64,000 bases of DNA, taken from contig CM055279.1 of the NCBI GenBank assembly GCA_029237695.1, positions 4,482,323 to 4,546,322 on the forward strand, given 5' to 3'. The notes under the pieces are model-generated. The model saw only the letters and a program-made list of their open reading frames with translations. It was not told the origin of the DNA and made no database searches. The position numbers and the translations under genes were made by a program. Numbering within the stretch: the first letter of the stretch is position 1; every line of letters starts with the position of its first letter. Positions 53,169 through 64,000 of the stretch are shown piece after piece. The DNA comes from Conchocele bisecta. Its lineage: Eukaryota > Mollusca > Bivalvia > Lucinida > Thyasiridae.

Positions 53169-54225
53169 GTTAGAACACACCAAATAGTTTTACAGTGAAA
53201 CCTCTCTAATCCGGACACTTCTAAAAAGCCGATTATTCACTTTGAATGCTTTTCACTGTAATGTTTCTCTAATTATAAATTGAGCTCATGATCTCAAAGC
53301 AGTAAATTGTGTCCCAGTCATCAAAATCTTGATTTACAGTTGAACCTCTCTAAACCGGACACGCTGGGGGACCTCCCATGGTGGTCGATTTAGAGAGGTG
53401 ACACGGTACTATATAACTTAACCGAATCCCATCCAATAAAGCCAGTCTCTCTTACTTTCACTATTCGTATGGAAATAACAATTCGTTCCCTCACTTTAAC
53501 AATTCGTTCCCACGATATAACAATTCGTTCCCTCGAATTAACAATTCGTTCCCACGAAATGACAATTGTTCCCCTCAATTTAACAATTCGTCCACACGAT
53601 ATAACAATTTGTTCCCTCGAATTAACAATTCGTTCCCACGAAATGACAATTCGTTCCCAAATTTAACAATTCGTTCCCTCCAATTGGAGGGAACGAATTG
53701 TTATATCGTGGGAACGAATTGTTAAATTGATGGAACGAATTGTTATTTCGTGGGAACGAATTACTAAAAAAAAAGAATTGTACGTCCCCTGCGGGTCTCC
53801 GTACTATGGGACCTACTTCTACATCAAAGTGTATGATCACGTGGTGAAAACGCGTTTGCTCCGCCATATGTCATCAAAATCCGTTGCATATTAAGGAAAA
53901 TATAAAATAATACTTGCTTTGGAGTGGGCGACGTTGTTGTTGTTGTAACCACGTGATCATGCACCTTGTACATGACATGCAGCCGGGCTGCACTGGATCT
54001 GCATGGATAAAGTAAAATGTTCATTTACTCCTAAGAAAGAAAATTCAACCTCGTCATGTGCCTCAAAATTGTCTATACGTTATTTGGCCACTGCAACTGT
54101 GTATACATCACGTGACTAAATGTTCAGTGTTTTCTTTTTTATGTCCTTCAAATACATGTATGCTGAAAACTGGAGTTAAAAAAAAACGTTTTTTATACCG
54201 GACTACTTCTGCATACCCACTTCAG
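53169..54225. other. Intron with hairpin MITEs and GAACGAATTGTT MITE
   Basis: Half hairpin at 53190, full hairpin at 53335-53408, palindromic MITE copy 3 at 53466-53803. A further inverted pair, ATGATCACGTGGT (53833) / ACCACGTGATCAT (53947), brackets 53830-53960. Confidence 0.65.
53466..53803. mobile_element. Palindromic MITE filled with GAACGAATTGTT units (copy 3)
   Basis: The right end GTCCCCTGCGGGTCTCCGTA is present and the left GGAGCC end is missing. Polarity switches near 53685 (CCCTCCAATTGGAGGG). Confidence 0.8.
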
Positions 54226-54348
54226 GCAGTATACAGATCGGACCAAGCCGGGCCACGTGTAAGGACAGCGGTTTCTATAAATGCACGGCGTACAATTACC
54301 TAAACAACGGCGTTAACTCGACGGCGACGTCAAATATCACGGTCTTAT
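54226..54348 (+). CDS. Ig-superfamily gene, Ig-domain exon (3' half)
   Basis: Using the acceptor CCACTTCAG at 54225 gives phase continuity with 53007-53168. It encodes '...CKDSGFYKCTAYNYLNN', the hallmark D-S-G-x-Y-x-C of an Ig domain, then 'SNITVL', ending T|GTAAGT in phase 1. The second AG (54235-54236) would put a stop in frame, so it is rejected. Confidence 0.8.
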
Positions 54349-54599
54349 GTAAGTACTACTGGCAACAAGCGGACGAGTCGTACCACTCATGTTAACGCTT
54401 AGAAGGCGGCAACCGAAAATTGTCGTCTGCTGTTGTTCTTATTTTGTTTTTGTTTTCTAAATAAAACATGTTTTGGCAGCATTTTAGAATCATTTGCATT
54501 GGAAATGATTATAAAGTGCTGTCAAACCATGTTTGTGATGAGAAAAAATGCAAAATAAAAAGCAAACGACAACATTTAATTCAGAATTGTAAGGATTAA

Positions 54600-54805
54600 C
54601 CCTTACTACGCTTAATTAAATGTTGTCGTCTGCTGGAAATGTTTTATTTTCAATATTTCTCGACAAAAACCTGGTTTTGACAGCACATGAGAATCGTCTC
54701 CAGTGGAGATGATTCTCATGTGCTGTCAAAATCAGTTTTTTGTTAAGAATGAAAGCAAAAATGAAAAACAGCAGACGGCAATTTCCGTCAACAGCGTAGG
54801 AAGGG
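54600..54805. mobile_element. piggyBac-like MITE, 206 bp, TTAA duplication
   Basis: TTAA at 54596-54599 and 54806-54809 flank CCCTTACTACGC...GCGTAGGAAGGG. Inverted repeats run about 90 bp (GTCGTCTGCTG / CAGCAGACGGC, then GACAGCACATGAGAATC / GATTCTCATGTGCTGTC at the centre). About 54398-54600 is a related, more degraded copy. Confidence 0.85.
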
Positions 54806-54985
54806 TTAAAGGAACTGGGTCTCTGATATATCTAGAAAGTGATGAAACAGAAAATCCGTCAACAATTTACAAATTTCGCACTAAAAAATGATTTTATTGA
54901 AAAAACAAATTTTGTTCATGCAGTAATTCATACATATCAGGCAGCAAACTATGTTTATAATTGGTCGTAAACTGTAATAGTTAAT

Positions 54986-57900
54986 TTGGATGAGAAATTA
55001 ATAAGATATACAAATCAACTGCAAAGCTTTGTTGTGTTAATGGACCATCTGCTACTTCGCGAATTGGCAATACAACGCTTAGATGAACGCATTATTTCAG
55101 TAACTTCCCGGGACATCATAGCGACGGAGGCACATTTCCATAGATCATGTTACAGGGCATATACATGCCCACAGCCGGAAGTACATGAACAGAATGTTGA
55201 TCCGTACAAAGACGTAAAGAATGCTGCTCTTAATTCACTGTTTGCTCATATTAGAGACGATCTGTTTTCCAACCCGCGAATCGTTCCAATGACCGATCTT
55301 ATTGACCACGTTGTCTCATTTATGGAAACTAGCGCAAGGGAGAAATGCACAGAGTCAACAAAGAAACATATACGTAGAACTCTTGAAAAAGAATTTGGCG
55401 ACTCTTTACACTTCATCACAGTAGGTCGTCGTCTTTATGTTAGGCCAGACAATTTAACCACTGACTCAGTCATAATTGATTGCATACTCATTGTGAGGAA
55501 TGTCCGTTGTGAGTTCTCATATTATTAACAACACATTGCACTTTTGTTAACAAAGTTTATAGTTTGTTTACTTGGACCTGTCATTGAGAGTATAGAAAGA
55601 AAGCAGAAGTCAGAATAAAGTGAGAATACATGTAAGAATATGTACAACATGGATACAAAGTATTGATAATATCGCATTCATTTCAATTCTACATCAAACT
55701 TGTATGTTATCAATAATATACCCCTAATCACATATGACACACATAGATCACTAAACCTATAGTCACAGACACAGTCATATATGTAGTTTCACATATCAAT
55801 TGGTCCCCTTCTACATCTATTGTTTATCTGATAGATGTTATTATTGAATGTCGTTTCTATGTCGTGTCCAAACTGGGTTATCCCTGGCTGTACAAGTATA
55901 TATCCTCTGGGAGTACACTCTCAAAGGTGGGATTATGTCGGTTACAATCTGAAAGTAGATTGATTGCCACCAATATTATATACATGTACCTTATAAGATA
56001 CATTACGCGAACAAATGACCATTAAAACATATTTCACTCCATTTCACACTTTATCATGTACTGCTACTGGCTATTACCTGTAACCCATGGTAGACTATAT
56101 GATAAGGTGCTGATTGCCGTCACTCGTCTCGGCTCCACTGGTCTGCAATTTATAAACCAGCATGCGCCTTTACTCACCTGTTGCATATTACAATCATCTC
56201 AATCCATTTCACGTCATGTCACAGCTGTAATTAAGAGGCTTGACTTACCTATATACATCTCACTTCCCGTCTATGTCCGCTATATAATAAATCGCATCTG
56301 ACTCCATTATAGTACTGCACACAGTTTCGTAATAATCTCCAAATACTACATTTTCAATGTCCTGAACCAACTATCCTGGTCAAAATCACACATCCAACTG
56401 ACCAACTTGGTACCTGTATATACATGGGTCACATCAACTTACCTGTCACACTACAATGCCCAATTATCTACTGCTCACTCAATGCCATATTTCTATTGTC
56501 ATGCCTAGTATACCCCAAGCCAACCAATATCCCCCACGTATCAGCTCACCTGAGATCCTACCAGTGTGATCAATTCGTGACACTCATGCAGAACACATTA
56601 GATACGTACAAAGAATATCAGACATATGAATCATTGATCAAACGTGTCGCATTTTATATTCGTAGTGAAATTAAAAATGGCAAACACGAACAACATTGGC
56701 CTCCACATCCTGAACAATTGGATTCATCATATTATTCGTCACCAGATTCTTTAGTTCAATTCCTGAATGCCTTGTTCAGTGGTAAATATGAACCATCCAT
56801 TCGTACATGTAGACTTACCTGATCCGTTGCACAATATATCGTTAGTGCTGTGACGCAAGGAGAAGTGTTAACACCAAAACACATTCTACTGCCATGGGCT
56901 GTCAAGACACTCACGGGTAATGCCGAACTACTGAAAATGATGAACAGACTTGGGCATGGATGTTCATAGACCCGCTTAGAGGAGATCGATACAGCGCTGT
57001 GTATAAAAAATACTGAAGCTACTGGATCGGGCGAGTACCTCTTCCCACTAGTATTCATCCATCCGTTCCCACAGTACTTGCCTTTGATAATATCGACAGA
57101 CAAGAAGAAGTTCTAAGTGGAGCTGGCACGTCGCATCGTGTCAACGGCATCATTGTTCAATCGTTGTCATGCGCTCCTCCACGCACAGTAAAACCATTGG
57201 ACATACCCCTCCCAATATATGTGGTTGGGAAGAGACAAAGCCCTCCTCCAGTTGTACCATCTGAAATCACTAGCGCACTTTCAGCAGCAAGCTCAAGTGC
57301 ACGTCAACGGGACTTACTATGGATAATGGTGCGTGCACATAACACGGAATAACAAGTTAGTTCGTGGACAGGATTCAATATTCTTATCAGAGATCACGTA
57401 GAAATTAATCCAGACACGATCGGGTATATGCCGACAGTGGATGCGCCAGCAACAGAAGCTTCAACGGTGCAGGATGTTTTGCAACAAACCAGCACCATCA
57501 AGTCAGCCCTACATCTTGAAAAGATTGCTGTCGTCTTTGATCAGGCATTGTTTGCGAAGGCAACGGAAATTGCATGGCGGTATCCGGAGAGGTTTGGAAA
57601 TATTGTCTTGATGATGGGAAACTTCCATACCATCTGCAATCTGATGTCGATAGTCGGCAAGATGTTCAGTGACGCTGGGCTTCGTGATCTGGCAGTTGAG
57701 TCTAGAGTCATTACGGAAGGATCCATTGCAAAAGTCCTTGAAGGAAAGCAGTACGTACAATCGAGCTGTCCGTCTCCACAAGTTGACGTATGAAGCTTTG
57801 ATGAGGCTAGCCTGGTCGGGTTTTGAGGATTCAATCAAGCACACGCACGTTGAGTGTCTCCCGCTGCTGAATGACACTGTTGATGTACTGTACAATTTGG

Positions 57901-59683
57901 GCGAGAATGTGAGCCATACGACACAACTAGCTGCTTTGATCAATGAATCATGCATACAGATTATTGGCCTATTTGGAAAGTACCTAGAAGAGTTGAGACA
58001 TGACAGAGGGCCATTAGAGGCATCTTGGATGACCTATGTAGAGATGATTGAACTTCTTCTCGGATTGATCCGAGCTGATAGAGAAGGTGACTGGCATCTT
58101 CACCTTGCCTGCATCCGAGACATTATCCCCTGGTGTTTCGCTATGGACAAGATAAACTATTCTAGATACCTTCCTGTCTACTACGCAGATATGACCAGGT
58201 TGCAGGAGACAAGTCCAGATATATACAATCACTTCCAGAATGGGGGATTCTCAGTTCAGCTAAGGGATACGAATCCCTTTGCCAAGATCGCCGTTGATCA
58301 GACAACAGAAGAAACCGTCAATAAGGATACACACACAGCTGGCGGCACGCGCGGATTCAGCCTGAATCCCGGTGCAGTTACTCGCTACTACCTAACAGCC
58401 GAGCACAGAGCGTTAGCGTTACGGGAACTCCTACAGCAGATCTCTTTGCAACTTCCAGGCAAAGTAAGTCACAAAGACCTTGGGAAAGCGCGAATAAAGA
58501 GGGACGACTCGGACGTTGCTGCATTAGTGGATCTCATGGACAACAACTGGACGAATCCCTTTGGTAGCGATCCATCAGACCTCGTTAGTTTATCTACCGG
58601 AACAGTTGCTACACCTGAGGTTTCCACCGGCCTACTTACAGCTCTGAAACAGGGACAGGGTGCTTACACGGCATTTCAAGATCAACGTTTGGAAAAGGAT
58701 GAAGGCTTCCATGAGCCAATCAAGAAACTCAAAGCGAAAACGTTCAGTGACATGAAAAAAGAAACAGCCGAAGGTCCGTCCAAAGAAATTGTCCTGAAGG
58801 CTGATCGTAAGTTGTTCTGAAACATGGTGCTGATTTCACAAAACAGGCAGTTAGTGAAACATGCTGCAGACACATACCCATCACTGGTCTTCGTGAGTGA
58901 CGACACAGATGTATTCATCATATGTCTAGCATTGAGTGGAGATATCAACAGCAAGCTATTTGTAAGACGTGGTACAAAATCGTCGATCAGGCTTGTCGAC
59001 ATCACCGAACTGGCTGCAGCAGTTGGACCAGATGTTTGCACTGCCCTTATGGGACTTCATCCGTGGACCGGATGTGACACGGTCAACGCACTTGCCGGGC
59101 AAGGAAAGTTGAAAGCATTGAAAATATTGCAGACTCACTCAACGTACTGGGAGGCGTTTACGTCACTCGGCATGGATTGGCACCTCCCCAACGAAGTCTT
59201 CTGTGTCATCCAAGATTTCACCTGACAGCTGTACTGCCCCAACACTAAAACAAGCGAAGTAACGAGTTACAATACCAACTATTTCGCAGCAGGAGTGGGG
59301 AAATCGAGAGCGGTCAACTTCCCCCGTGTGAGGATACACTGCGTCAACACACACGTCGAGCAAACTACCAGGCTGCTATCTGGCGCCGCAGTTTAATTAA
59401 CTGTCCGGACATTCCCATCCCCAGTGAAGAATACAGATGGACAGTAAGCGACACCGGGATTCCAGTTATCAACTGGATGACGGGCCTCCCAGCTCCAGAA
59501 GTTGTGTTAGGTCTTCTGTCCTGCAAGTGTAGCAGAGCATGTCGATCGCCAGACTGTACATGCATCGTCAACGGACTCAAATGTACGGAAGCATGTAAGC
59601 TGCTGACGTGCACCAACATGGCGAATGATGACGAACAAATTCATCAGGATGAAAATGCTTCATCTGACAGTGATGATGATTGA
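54986..59683 (+). pseudogene. Broken copy of a multi-copy invertebrate gene with SDDTD motif and Cys-rich tail
   Basis: Pieces in order: an N-terminal part with 'SRDIIATEAHFHRSCYRAYT' (54986-55528); after a ~900-bp non-coding stretch, 56424-56822 and onward; 'FGNIVLMMGNFHTICNLMS' (57428-57793); then 'HLHLACIRDIIPWCFAMDKINYSRY' (to 58820); 'LVFVSDDTDVFIICLAL' and 'GLHPWTGCDTVNALAGQGKL' (58824-59225); and a CXC-like tail, 'LLSCKCSRACRSPDCTC' (59477-59683). Stops occur at 56820-56822, 56968-56970, 58818-58820 and 59223-59225, with a frameshift near 57750 and another before 59477. I recall many similar proteins in corals and molluscs. The SDDTD part resembles a PIN-like nuclease core and the tail a tesmin-type Cys-rich domain, but neither function is proven. 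It lies in the same orientation within an Ig-gene intron. Confidence 0.75.
55529..56423. other. Interrupting segment inside the SDDTD pseudogene
   Basis: About 900 bp without coding similarity. A donor-like GTGAGG at about 55494 and an acceptor-like GCCTAG near 56510 would allow it to be an intron; an old insertion is equally possible. Short open frames here have no domain. Confidence 0.4.
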
Positions 59684-61373
59684 ACCAGTATTGCTCAGAT
59701 AACAGGATTTATACTTAAGCCATGTTCTCTCAACAATTGGTAATATTGCATTTGTAACTAGTATTAATCCACAGCTGGATGTCGATCCACACTAACCAAT
59801 GTGATCAAGGTCTTCTGTTTGTCATTTTGTAAGTGAATCCATTTGAGCTATGTATGGAAATAGATGCCCTTTAATCGCATATAAGAAGTTGTTTTTCGAA
59901 ATTGTTTCAAGATCTGCATATATTTTGTAACTGGCGTCAATTTTTGACTCAATCCTCAGAGCACACACAGGTATTGTAATGAATGTGTCAACATTCTACA
60001 CCATTTACGGAAAGTATCACATTTTTTGGAAGAACATATGCGATTTAAGGAGATGTGACAAGGCAAAAATTATCATACACTGGTCCACTCACATTCTGGT
60101 TAAGTCCGCAATATGATATTGATTGTTCACACCATACAAATGCAATAAGACCATTTTGTTTTTTAACCTGGGCGATGGTCTGACAAAACTTGACTTATTG
60201 CAATTGAGTTTAATGAATAAATGTGTCTCAGACAAACCAATTACTAGTAAATAGTACTTAAGAAATATGCTAAAACACTAGCGTCTATTTTGAAAATGTC
60301 TCGACACCAAATGAGGCAATTTCCATTTTTATACAATATAATATGGAATATGGTATTATGAACATTATTATCTCCAAACAAATGTGCCTCCGACAAAGCA
60401 ATTAAATGTTACAGATAAAATTATGCTACAATACTGGCGGCCATTTTGAAAAATATCTCAATACCAAATAAAGCAATGGCCATTTTTTCTTCAATATATT
60501 ATGTAAAATTGTATTCTGAACAGTTTTTATCCCGGAATAAATGTGCCTCAGACAACCCAATTAAATGTTACAGACATATTTAAGAAATATGAAAAAAACT
60601 GGCGGCCATTTTGAAAATTATCTCAATACCAAATAAAGCAATGGCCATTTTTTCTTTAATTTATTATGTAAAATTGTATTCTGAACATTTTTTATCTTTG
60701 AATAAATGTGCCTCAGACAAACCAATAAAATGTTAGACACAATTAAGTAATGTCCTAGAATACTGGCGGCCATTTTGAAACGAGTTTAGCTGTGGAACTC
60801 AGATGGCCATCACTTTTTTTCCGAGTCGTGACATATAGGGCTAATTGCAAAATATAGTGCCGACTTGCCCACTTTTTTGGTACTCAGATTTCACCTGTCA
60901 CATGGACTATTTACAGACAATCATAAGTTTGCACTTACGAACAGTTTAGTCGTACGAATATTAGTGAAACGGTCCCCTGGTGAAAACCGTATGTCACATG
61001 TTATAAAGGTTTTCATGTCTGCATACATTATGCAAATGAGCTGTGACATCACAGTAAGTTCATTTAAATAATTCAAATTACGATATTTGTTTTTCCAAAA
61101 CAAAATTATTATTGCGAATGAAAATGTTATTTTAAATGTGTATTTCTGTATACATATTAATATATAACATTATTTACGACATAATGCTAAAAATATTATA
61201 AATAAAGCTAAGTATTTGTGGGTCATGTATGGTAATTGCAGCAAATAACATGGTGTGGATATCGATGGATGTGCAATGTACAGTGGAACCTCCCCGAACG
61301 GAACTGTGACTGGAAAAACGTGGCCCTTGGGGTCTTGTGACCACTGCAGGTCTAGATCAGCCTGTCAGGATCT
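59684..61373. other. Intron remainder with a tandem repeat
   Basis: 60216-60790 is the ~162-bp repeat described separately. 60915-60977 is a right-end fragment of the CGTACGACTAAAAT MITE family. 61278-61373 is fragmentary MITE sequence. No exon seen. Confidence 0.6.
60216..60790. repeat. ~162-bp tandem repeat, about 3.5 copies
   Basis: Landmark AATAAATGTGCCTCAGACAA occurs at about 60216, 60376, 60537 and 60702 (spacing 159-165 bp). Each unit also has GGCGGCCATTTTGAAAAT and AATACCAAATAAAGCAATGG. Confidence 0.85.
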
Positions 61374-61602
61374 GGGGCCCGTTTCACTAAACTTCGTACG
61401 ACTAAAATGTTCGTAAGTACAGATTTAGAATAGTCTGTAAATTTCATTTGATGGCTTTACATTTATTGAGCATAGGCTGCATATGCATCCTATGCTCAAT
61501 AAATGTAAATCCAATAATTGTTTACAAGCAATCATTGTTAATGTGCTATAATTTTGCACTTACGAACATTTTAGTCGTAGGAAGTTTAGTGAAACGGCCC
61601 CC
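61374..61602. mobile_element. Palindromic MITE, 'CGTACGACTAAAAT' family (best copy)
   Basis: Left GGGGCCCGTTTCACTAAACT and right GTTTAGTGAAACGGCCCCC are inverted. The stem continues through TTCGTAAGT/ACTTACGAA, and a central palindrome is built on CATAGGCTGCATATGCATCCTATG. Confidence 0.85.
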
Positions 61603-61757
61603 TGCAATGTCCGCCATTCCATTAGTGAAACACCCGGCATACTTCTAACAAACGATATGTTATTCGGCTATGCGAGTGTGCAATTTGATCAGGAGCATCA
61701 CATGACATGACACAAATCCCAAAATCCCAAAAGCCCCATTCTCCAGTCACAGCCACA

Positions 61758-61830
61758 TACAGTGAAACCTCGCTAAACCGGACACCCTGGGAGGTCCCCA
61801 GGGTGTCCGGCTTATAGAGGTTTCGCTGTA
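61758..61830. mobile_element. ~72-bp hairpin MITE
   Basis: TACAGTGAAACCTCGCTAAA...GAGGTTTCGCTGTA with an almost perfect stem. Same family as 71-143. It abuts the right end of a GTGGCTGTGACTGG MITE fragment. Confidence 0.75.
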
Positions 61831-61984
61831 AACCAGGCATTTTCTCATTCCGAGCCATAGTTGTGTGCTATGTGATCATGAATAGGCAATATCACCTGAG
61901 ATAAATGAAGAAACCCGTCAAAATTATGATCACATATATATATATCTTGTTGTTCGGTTTAGGGAGGTTCCACTGTATTTCTAG

Positions 61985-62269
61985 GCAAGCCACAGCATGA
62001 CCCGCAAGCCGGCGGTAGATTTCACACGAGGAGAGCCATATTGGGAGAGAGTGGCGTATATTTTGAATCGGACTTTGTGGCCAATCCCGCTCCCGGTATC
62101 ACGTGGGATCACGAGGGGACGGTTTTACCCCCGAATATGCAGAACAACACCCACGACGAGACGATTCTGACACTGCCCAACGTCACTGTCGAAGATTATG
62201 GAAATTACTCAGTTACAATCCGTAACGAGTTTGGCACGTACACGGAATCGTATGTGCTGGAACCGCAAA
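61985..62269 (+). CDS. Ig-superfamily gene, further Ig-domain exon
   Basis: Acceptor TTTCTAG then 285 nt, starting in phase with the exon at 54226-54348. It encodes 'GESGVYFESDFVANPAPGIT' and 'WDHEGTVLPP', then 'LTLPNVTVEDYGNYSVTIRN', an I-set-like strand pattern in which the usual cysteine pair is replaced (Tyr-Ser instead of Tyr-x-Cys). Donor CAAA|GTACGT. Downstream exons, including any transmembrane part, are not identified, so the gene continues beyond or is truncated. Confidence 0.75.
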
Positions 62270-63678
62270 GTACGTACGATACGAGTGGTGTTTAAAAGGT
62301 TACAGTACCTGAGGTTATGGTAAACCACGGCCTGCGCTAATATTTATAAATGTTTGAATTAAAAAATACTTGAATATCGCGTTTGAAAGTAAGCAGCTTG
62401 ATTGACTGAGCCTGAGATGTGTTAAAGCTCAGGCTCAGTCAATCAAACTGTTTGATTGCGAGCTGATATTCCCGATAGATGTACAGAAACGTTGACATCT
62501 GGGCAAGATTAACGCAGTCGGTGGTGTATGTATGTATGCTACAGCTCAGGCACAGCCAATCAAACTGCTTGATTGCTGGTTGATATTCCCGATAGATGTA
62601 CAGAAACGTTGACATCTGGGCAAGATTAACGCAGTCGGCGGTGTATGTATGCAGGCTACAGCCCAGGCATACACTCAGGCACTCGTGAAATATGGACATT
62701 TCACACCACTCGATGAACATATATGTCATATTCGTTGCAAAAATATTAATATCCTCTATGTATATACTGTTCATCTAACGCGTTTTCCGTACTGTAGCGG
62801 CTACAATAATTCGCCTCCGATATGTTATATACGGCTACAAGTTGACCTATTAAAAATGTGAGCAAACGAAGTGCATACCCAAACCTGTTGCATGTAGGTA
62901 AAAATGTATACTTTTAAACAAATAAGCTTTGATGTAGAACTAGTAAATTGCCAAAAAAAATAGAACAGGGAAATCATTTTCCCATGGAAGCCATCTTTTC
63001 TCTTGTTGTAGTTCAACATTCAACATAACGAAATAAAACTTTCAAATTTACAAGATATACATGTAAATGTCAGATACACACATTGGCACGGTAAAATAAC
63101 CAATGTATGCATGTGTATGTTCTTTATTAATACTTTATTGATACAGCTTTGACAATTTTATATCGCTAACATATCAAACACGCCGGATAACCGGTTGCAA
63201 AAATCACTCTTCCATGCGTTACATTAAAGAGATGGGGTTAAATTGCTACCCTAGCGAGTGGTATGGAGCGGGGTAGCAATTATATTACTACGGTTTCATA
63301 TGTTAATTATACTGTATGTGTTATGCCATTGCGAAAGTTCAGTTTATGTTGAGGATCTTACATCGGTGATATGTATTAAACGACTTTAATGATTTCATAA
63401 GAATCGAGACTATGCCGAGTTTCTTATGACATTAGTCAACGAGTTTAATAAATACCATATTAAATCATCACAAATGTTAGATTTTATTTATTGCATAAGC
63501 ACATCATCATCCATTGAAGTTGTACTGGTCGACAAACATGTTTTCGGTAACAAGCTATTAATGTGCATATTCATTACACTACTGTCTGTTCCACGTTTTG
63601 CTGCCGACGAACATTTGGCCATTAAACACATTAAATCTAAAAATATTTGAAAGCAAGTACTTTTTCATCAATAACAAA
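62270..63678. other. Intron/intergenic with tandem duplication
   Basis: 62413-62650 holds two units of about 121 bp. 63190-63290 has the inverted pair AATTGCTACCC / GGGTAGCAATT. No exon recognised. A 74-codon frame at 63426 has no domain. Confidence 0.5.
62413..62650. repeat. ~121-bp tandem duplication
   Basis: Two copies with AATCAAACTGTTTGATTG (variant AATCAAACTGCTTGATTG), CCCGATAGATGTACAGAAAC and GGGCAAGATTAACGCAGTCG. Each copy has its own small palindrome at the start. Confidence 0.85.
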
Positions 63679-63997
63679 AAATTCACCCTCCCAACAAATT
63701 ATTTGATGAAATTCCATCAAATATTGATTTTATTGCGAAAAAAATATTTTCCTATAGGAATTTAACATGGAGGCTAAAAAATAGACTTTTTCAAAAATCC
63801 TTTTTTATTTGTGAACCGATTTTCAAAATCTAATTGTTTTCTTAGTTACATCATTTTCAGGTTTCGGAGTCAATTTCCCAAAGTTTTGGAATTTGACTCC
63901 GCATGTTAAATTCCCATAGGAAAACAGTTTTTTAGCAACAAAATCAATATTTGATGGAATTTAGTCAAACAAAAAAATTTGGGGAGGATGACATTTT
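63679..63997. mobile_element. Foldback MITE at window end
   Basis: Left AAATTCCATCAAATATTGAT then ATAGGAATTTAACATG, matched inverted by CATGTTAAATTCCCATAGG and ATCAATATTTGATGGAATTT. Related pieces: 1230-1490 and 46893-47060. Confidence 0.75.
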
Positions 63998-64000
63998 TGT

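Overview
This is metazoan nuclear DNA, AT-rich and crowded with repeats. It is most likely from a marine invertebrate, and a bivalve mollusc is my best guess. The support is a B-box (TRIM-like) gene present in two copies, intron-split immunoglobulin-domain exons with canonical GT/AG borders, a tRNA-derived SINE, many palindromic MITEs, and a 17 kb Polinton/Maverick virus-like transposon. I cannot name the species from sequence alone. Scaffolding left one 500-base run of N at 46025-46524.

Layout. 71-4715 is the first copy of a segmental duplication and carries a broken B-box gene (2080-3786). 7346-24373 is a complete but decayed Polinton. It has ~195-bp terminal inverted repeats and virus-like genes: a coiled-coil fibre-like gene, a putative minor capsid gene, a putative major capsid protein, a packaging ATPase, a DDE integrase, a protein-primed family-B DNA polymerase, and about ten small or unassigned genes. 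28124-33325 is the second copy of the duplication with the intact 577-residue B-box gene (30324-32057). 33.3-49.4 kb is almost gene-free: palindromic TCCTAATTAGGA arrays, a 55-bp satellite, a 2.77 kb foldback transposon with an 8-bp target duplication, MITEs, and a second segmental duplication (26562-28090 versus 43409-45020). 49.7-62.3 kb holds exons of an immunoglobulin-superfamily gene. Its ~7.6 kb intron carries a broken copy of a multi-copy invertebrate gene family with an SDDTD motif and a Cys-rich CXC-like tail. The rest is tandem repeats and MITEs.

How the Polinton genes fit together. The integrase would insert the element. The polymerase would copy the linear DNA by protein priming. 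The ATPase would pump it into a particle built of the major and minor capsid proteins. The coiled-coil protein could be a fibre or spike. The major capsid, ATPase, integrase, zinc-finger and two unassigned genes read through cleanly. The polymerase, minor capsid, fibre-like and most accessory genes carry frameshifts or in-frame stops, and I found no adenain-like protease. This copy therefore looks dead, or at best usable only with help from other copies.

Most unusual observations: (1) a short palindromic repeat, CAATC-N2/3-GATTG, scattered inside Polinton coding regions, with one ~31-nt version present three times and read in two different frames; (2) a foldback element inserted into a piggyBac-like MITE whose uninterrupted paralogue is elsewhere in this window; (3) two unrelated palindromic array families that reverse polarity partway along.
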